DNA of 64,000 bases from JAIBJN01 sp035461525 (GTDB lineage: Bacteria; Actinomycetota; Thermoleophilia; Gaiellales; Gaiellaceae), in the NCBI GenBank assembly GCA_035461525.1, contig DATHVD010000048.1, positions 71,392 to 135,391 of the forward strand, in the 5' to 3' direction. Shown piece after piece: positions 60,354-64,000 of the stretch (the first letter of the stretch is position 1; each line of letters begins with the position of its first letter). The notes beneath the pieces are model-generated. The model had not been told where the DNA came from. It worked only from the letters and a program-made list of their open reading frames with translations, and searched no databases. A program made the position numbers and the translations under genes.

Positions 60354-61973
60354 TTACGGCTGTTCGACGATGTCGACGAACGCCTCCAGGTCGAGAGCGC
60401 CGCTGTCGAGCCGGCTCTGGATCGAGGGATCCGTGGCGCGGGTGCGGAAGTCTGCGCACTCCGCGGGGCTGAGCGGGTCGACGACGTTGCGGTTGTCGTT
60501 CCAGACGACCGCGACCTGTCCGTCGACGGCGTCGATGTCGAGGTAGTCGCCGATGAAGGCGGCGCAGAAGACGGGGAAGCGGCTGACCTGGTTCGGATCG
60601 AAGGAGCGATCCGTGACGCGCACGTCCGCCTCGAAGCTGCCGCCCGCGTTGGTGGAGCGGTTGTAGAAGACGTCGAGGTCGTCGATGACGCCTCCGGCGG
60701 GCGTGTCGAGGCGGCTGTCGTACCAGGCGACGTGGACCGTGTTCCCGTCCGTGACGAGGGAGGGGAAGAACTGGTGCCCGGTCGGGGTGTCGTTCATGCT
60801 GATCGCCGGGCTCCACGTCTGTCCGCCGTTCGTCGAGCGCACGTAGCGGACTTCCGCGTCCGTGCCCGTCCACTCGCCCCAGGCGAGGTGTACCGTCCCG
60901 TCGCCGGTCACCCCGATGGTGGGAATGGTGCCGGTGCGGAAGGAGTTCGTCCCGTCGTTGGCAGCGTTTCCGGCGGGTGGAATCGGGCTGGGGATCTGCC
61001 GGATGTCTGCGACCTTCTGCTGGGTGAAGGTGGCGCCGCCGTTGGTGGACTTGGCTACCCAGACGCCGCTGTGCGGGAGGGTCGAGCCGAAGCCGCCTTG
61101 GAATTGGAGGAAGGCGACGTAGACGTCGCCGTTCGGAGCGACGGTCGGGAACGATTCCTGGACGAGTCCTCCAGCGACCGGCTTGTTGAGGACGCGTCCT
61201 CGGCTGAACTCGTCTTCGGTGCACGGCTGGCCGGGCGTATCTCCACCACAGTGCGAGATCCAGATCGAGCTTTGGCCGCCCTGCGCGCTGAACTTCGTCC
61301 ACGTGACGTAGACGCGGCCGTAGTGCGGCGACGTGGGCGAGTTGTCGATCGCCATCCACTGCTTGTCGTCGAAGTCGGCGAAGACTCCGGGGCCCGCCAG
61401 GAAGTGCTCCACTCGGAGCCCTGACCCCGACGGCACGGCGACCGTCTGCTCGTGCTCGGCCCCCGCTTCACCCACCGTGTACGTGGAGACGAAGAGGACG
61501 CCGGACGTCGAGGGCGGTATCGAGCGGAAGGGATTGGCGTTGAATGCGATGTGCGAGTAGTAGAGGTTTCCGAAGTCGTCGAAGACGAGCACGGGGTCGG
61601 TGTTCGTCGAGAGCCCGAACATCTCCGACTCGGCCGCCTCCGCCGACGTATCGGTGCAGAAGCCGGGCACGAGCTCGTTCGACCACGTTTCCCCGCCGTC
61701 CGTCGAGAGGTAGAGCCCGTTCCAGCGGTCACCGCCGCAAGCGGCCTGCAGCTCGCGGGCGCGCCTGAAGTCCTGCGCGCCTGCGGCGACGATCTGCGTG
61801 TTCTGTGGGTTGATCGCGATCGCCGGCTCCGGCTGCTGACGACGCGGACTATCGGTCTGATCGACGCCCGCCACGTCGTCCGAGATGACATTGACGTCCT
61901 CTCCCGGAGCCGCGACCGCAAGGCCAGCGGCGCCCAAGCCGACGACGACGGCGAGCAACAGCCCTCTCTTCAT
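60354..61973 (-). CDS. Secreted BNR-repeat (sialidase-like) protein
   Basis: 539 aa. A signal peptide (about 1-22: KRGLLLAVVVGLGAAGLAVA) is followed by a beta-propeller with Asp-box-like repeats (STDGGETWSNE, STNGGATFTQ, STNGGQTWSPA, STNAGGSFEAD). Four repeats are intact. The usual sialidase catalytic Arg triad and Asp acid are not obvious, so it may be a non-catalytic binding or adhesion propeller rather than a true sialidase. The ATG at 61973 follows GGGAGG. It is the only intact secreted protein in the island. Confidence 0.85.
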   Translation of the reverse strand: MKRGLLLAVVVGLGAAGLAVAAPGEDVNVISDDVAGVDQTDSPRRQQPEPAIAINPQNTQIVAAGAQDFRRARELQAACGGDRWNGLYLSTDGGETWSNELVPGFCTDTSAEAAESEMFGLSTNTDPVLVFDDFGNLYYSHIAFNANPFRSIPPSTSGVLFVSTYTVGEAGAEHEQTVAVPSGSGLRVEHFLAGPGVFADFDDKQWMAIDNSPTSPHYGRVYVTWTKFSAQGGQSSIWISHCGGDTPGQPCTEDEFSRGRVLNKPVAGGLVQESFPTVAPNGDVYVAFLQFQGGFGSTLPHSGVWVAKSTNGGATFTQQKVADIRQIPSPIPPAGNAANDGTNSFRTGTIPTIGVTGDGTVHLAWGEWTGTDAEVRYVRSTNGGQTWSPAISMNDTPTGHQFFPSLVTDGNTVHVAWYDSRLDTPAGGVIDDLDVFYNRSTNAGGSFEADVRVTDRSFDPNQVSRFPVFCAAFIGDYLDIDAVDGQVAVVWNDNRNVVDPLSPAECADFRTRATDPSIQSRLDSGALDLEAFVDIVEQP

Positions 61974-62276
61974 GAGGCCTCCCTTCTCTTCGGCCCACTG
62001 TCGGGCCAGCCTCCTATACGTCCCGCGAGGCCAGTGCGGATCGTGCCACCGCCGGCGGTCAGACGCAAGGGGAGGACATCCGTCGGGTGCTTCGTCCCGC
62101 CGGCGCCCCGAGCGTCGCCTCGGCGAACTCCGGCGATCGCTCGGATCGGCCCGGAGTTCGCCGCTCATCTCAGAGATCTTCGTCGGTCGTCGTCGCTCCT
62201 GCGGGACGACCGGCGGAGGCATCCTCGGAGCGGGGGGGTCGGAAGGTTCCGTGGCCGCCGCCGCACGGCGGAGCGT
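61974..62276. other. Geneless stretch with 13-bp hairpin
   Basis: 303 bases with no supported gene. A perfect inverted repeat, CGGCGAACTCCGG (62121-62133) and CCGGAGTTCGCCG (62151-62163), could be a terminator or operator. Otherwise it appears to be the upstream region of the BNR gene. Confidence 0.45.
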
Positions 62277-62606
62277 CAGTCGAAGCGGTACGGGACGCTC
62301 GTCAGGAGCACGCGCGGCTCGAAGAGGAGGAGCCGCTTCAGGTAGAGCGCCCGCTGGTTGTGGAGCTCCCGGCGCCAGCCCGTGAAGAGGAGCTCCGGCA
62401 TGATCACCGAGGCGACTCCCCGGGGGTCGGCCGTGAGCTCGCGGAGGTAGCGGAGGAGGGGGTGCCCGAGGTCGCGGAAGGGAGCCTCGACGATCTCGAG
62501 GGGGAGGCTCGAACCCCGGCGCGGTGCCAGTGCCGGCGGAGCGCGCGGGCCTCGTCCGCGTCGTAAGAGCGTGGAGCAAGGCCGTTCTCCGCTCGGGGAA
62601 CGGCAT
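62277..62606 (-). pseudogene. C-terminal fragment of an APC-family amino-acid permease
   Basis: Minus strand. One frame gives RSYDADEARALRRHWHRAG, then after a frameshift near 62510 a second gives EIVEAPFRDLGHPLLRYLRE, VIMPELLFTGWRRELHNQRA and LLLFEPRVLLTSVPYRFD before the TGA. This is the cytoplasmic tail of actinobacterial APC permeases. The membrane part is missing; the fragment begins at repeat copy B. Confidence 0.6.
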
Positions 62607-62666
62607 CGAGGTTCACCAGGGGTCTACGCGGGTGTCATCTGGAGTCACCGTGAGTCAGTTCCTGTC
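62607..62666 (+). repeat. 60-bp repeat, copy B
   Basis: 60 bases matching 59923-59982 with 9 differences. As with copy A, it abuts the truncated 5' end of a minus-strand gene fragment. Confidence 0.75.
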
Positions 62667-62732
62667 CGGGCGAATCGGCGTGGGACCTGACCTGAGGTGA
62701 CTCCTGATGACTGGCGGTGACAGCGGCCTGAA

Positions 62733-62775
62733 ACTCGTAATGAAGGGGTCCTCGGTTCGAGTCCGAGCGTCGGCT
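62733..62775 (+). repeat. attR: duplicate of the tRNA-Thr 3' half
   Basis: 43 bases identical to 57963-58005, with no upstream tRNA half. It marks the right end of the element integrated in tRNA-Thr. Further right, CTATTTGCAGG at about 62783 and a GGGTACG direct repeat at about 62856 may be integrase-arm-like sequences. Confidence 0.88.
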
Positions 62776-63342
62776 TTCTGGCCTATTTGCAGGGAGTTTT
62801 GTCGGGGCCGGCAACGTGACGGCGGCAGCTTTCGGAGCCTCTCGGGGGCTTGCGGGTACGAAACGGGTACGTCAAGGACCCCTTCTCTGTTGGTGAAGTG
62901 ATTCCCTTTTCGGGTGACGGATTCCTAGCATTTGCAGGGGTTTCGATGCCGCTTGACCATCCCTCGTGAGCGCCCTCCCTTGCCCTGTAGTGCCCGCGCT
63001 AGGACGCCCGTCCCTCCCGAAGGTCGTCACGCTGACGAACGGCCGCGCGCCCGACTAATCCCAGGTCACGGGGAGCCGAAGCTGTTCAGGTGTCGAGAAA
63101 CGCTCGACCCGGCCGAAGACGACCGACGAGTTGGCCGAAGACCAGGAGGTCGCCGCGGCGCTGGCGGGGGTCGACAGCGACGACCTGCTCGCGGCGCTCG
63201 ACGAGCTCTTCCGCGTGTAGCGACCGGTCATTGACGCTGCCGACCCCAGGCATGGAGAATCGGCTTCGTAGTTGCCGGCCCGATGCTTGTCCGCTGGGCC
63301 GGCGTTGCCGGCGTCTCGTACGATGGCGGAGGAGGATGCCAC
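62776..63342. other. Geneless region right of attR
   Basis: About 570 bases. It holds ATTTGCAGGGAGTTTTG (62784-62800), GGGTACGAAACGGGTACG (about 62855-62872) and a second ATTTGCAGGGG at about 62932. A plus-strand open end (TDELAEDQEVAAALAGVDSD) runs to TAG at 63221 and looks like the tail of a small gene, but no start is seen. Confidence 0.4.
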
Positions 63343-63936
63343 GTGGCGACGTCTGATCCGATTGCCGAGATCATCGGGGACTATCGAGGCTTCGCGGCGA
63401 TGCAGCGCGACCGTCTTGTTGCCCGCGGCATCGACATTGCACCGTACGCGCTCAGCCACCTCGCCGTCCGCGTCGCCGATTGGGACCTGTACGTCCACCA
63501 GCGGACGCTGCTCGAGCGCCATGCGCGGGCGAACCGCGAGAGCGTCTGGAACGGGCGTCCGATCTCCCTGATCATGCTCTCCGAGCCGCTCGATGTCCTC
63601 GACGGGACTCCTGTCTCGCGCATCGAGCTCATCCCGCCCGTTCACCAGCGCGTCTACCGGATGGGCCTCGAGCACCTCGGCGTCGTCGTCGGTGAGGAGT
63701 TCGACGAGTTCTCGCGGGTGCATCGGGCCGCGCTGACTGGGCAGCAGTTCCAGAGTCCCGACGTCGAGCCGGTCTACGTGCTGTTCGAGGACTTCACCCA
63801 CGTGAAGTTCTACCGGCGCTCCTTCTTCGACGTCGTCGAGGACGAGGAAGGGCGCTTCGAGGGCTTCGTCCACGTCGACGACTGGCTGCCGCAGCGGCTG
63901 GTCACCGCCACCGGCCCGAACCCGCTGCCGCGGTGA
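63343..63936 (+). CDS. YecM-like VOC-fold protein
   Basis: 197 aa. The pattern SHLAVRVADWDLYVHQRTLL, SVWNGRPISLIMLSEPLDVL, VYRMGLEHLGVVVGEEFDEF and FEDFTHVKFYRRSFFDVVED matches the YecM family, a vicinal-oxygen-chelate-like fold with conserved His and Glu that suggests metal binding. Its reaction is unknown. The GTG at 63343 follows GGAGGAGG; the longer frame to 63283 is less likely. It lies right of the island. Confidence 0.78.
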   Translation: MATSDPIAEIIGDYRGFAAMQRDRLVARGIDIAPYALSHLAVRVADWDLYVHQRTLLERHARANRESVWNGRPISLIMLSEPLDVLDGTPVSRIELIPPVHQRVYRMGLEHLGVVVGEEFDEFSRVHRAALTGQQFQSPDVEPVYVLFEDFTHVKFYRRSFFDVVEDEEGRFEGFVHVDDWLPQRLVTATGPNPLPR

Positions 63937-64000
63937 CCTAGGCTGCTGCCGGCTACAGGACGGCCCGCTGACCGAGCGTTCGGGAATGCTCCTTGAGCAG

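Noticed and set aside
63108..63221. Short plus-strand gene end (TDELAEDQEVAAALAGVDSD...)
   Set aside because: Helical and plausible, but no start codon or family; mentioned only in the geneless-region entry.

Overview
The window looks like a chromosomal segment of a very GC-rich actinobacterium, probably from the deep-branching Thermoleophilia/Gaiellales/Solirubrobacterales group. The grounds are the strong G/C third-position bias, many GTG starts, leaderless promoters of TAnnnT type 6-7 bases before the start codon, a class II ribonucleotide reductase, a Zur-type znu locus and typical actinobacterial families (DUF1918, LytR_C, RicT/PSP1). The lineage is an inference; there is no 16S gene here.

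Layout. 1-14.2 kb is a surface-polysaccharide region: partial GT4 glycosyltransferase, sulfotransferase, O-antigen-ligase-like protein, GT2 transferase, and a tight operon of sugar-nucleotide dehydratase, ATP-grasp ligase, DegT aminotransferase and flippase-like membrane protein. Within it lie an NlpC/P60 hydrolase, the zinc uptake operon znuACB and divergent zur. 14.2-20.5 kb holds a decayed META-domain gene, an intein-containing class II ribonucleotide reductase (nrdJ), an IS481-family element inserted exactly at the nrdJ stop codon, and a decayed lytic transglycosylase. 20.5-25.1 kb has an unknown membrane protein, a CDF-like protein, an MFS exporter and an arsR-arsM arsenic module. 25-39 kb is a stress/housekeeping block (DUF1918, two CBS-BON proteins, Hsp20, PEP synthase, dodecin, L,D-transpeptidase, MacB-like ABC exporter). 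Five genes or operons in it share a promoter-like motif, GTAGTT-N12-14-ATCnGCGG.

39.4-57.9 kb holds a DUF892 ferritin-like protein, a VKOR-DsbA disulfide pair, a PAS-LuxR regulator, a hemerythrin-cupin fusion, aconitase, a NirK-like copper protein with a divergent Cys-rich HTH regulator, hemE-hemH, a LytR_C protein, an SDR epimerase, tmk-holB-ricT, a membrane-tailed ECF sigma factor, a HerA-like ATPase and a Cys-rich copper-binding four-helix protein. At 57.9 kb a tRNA-Thr(CGT) begins a 4.8-kb genomic island. The last 43 bases of the tRNA are repeated perfectly at 62733-62775. The island carries an LtrA-family membrane protein, a secreted BNR/sialidase-like protein, three truncated gene fragments and two copies of a 60-bp repeat, with no surviving integrase. 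A YecM-like gene ends the window.

The most novel-looking signals are the shared GTAGTT motif, the CTAG-bounded inverted-repeat elements at gene stop codons, the back-to-back leaderless promoters at zur/znuA, and the mosaic tRNA-Thr island. I found no CRISPR array and no recognisable phage-defence system.
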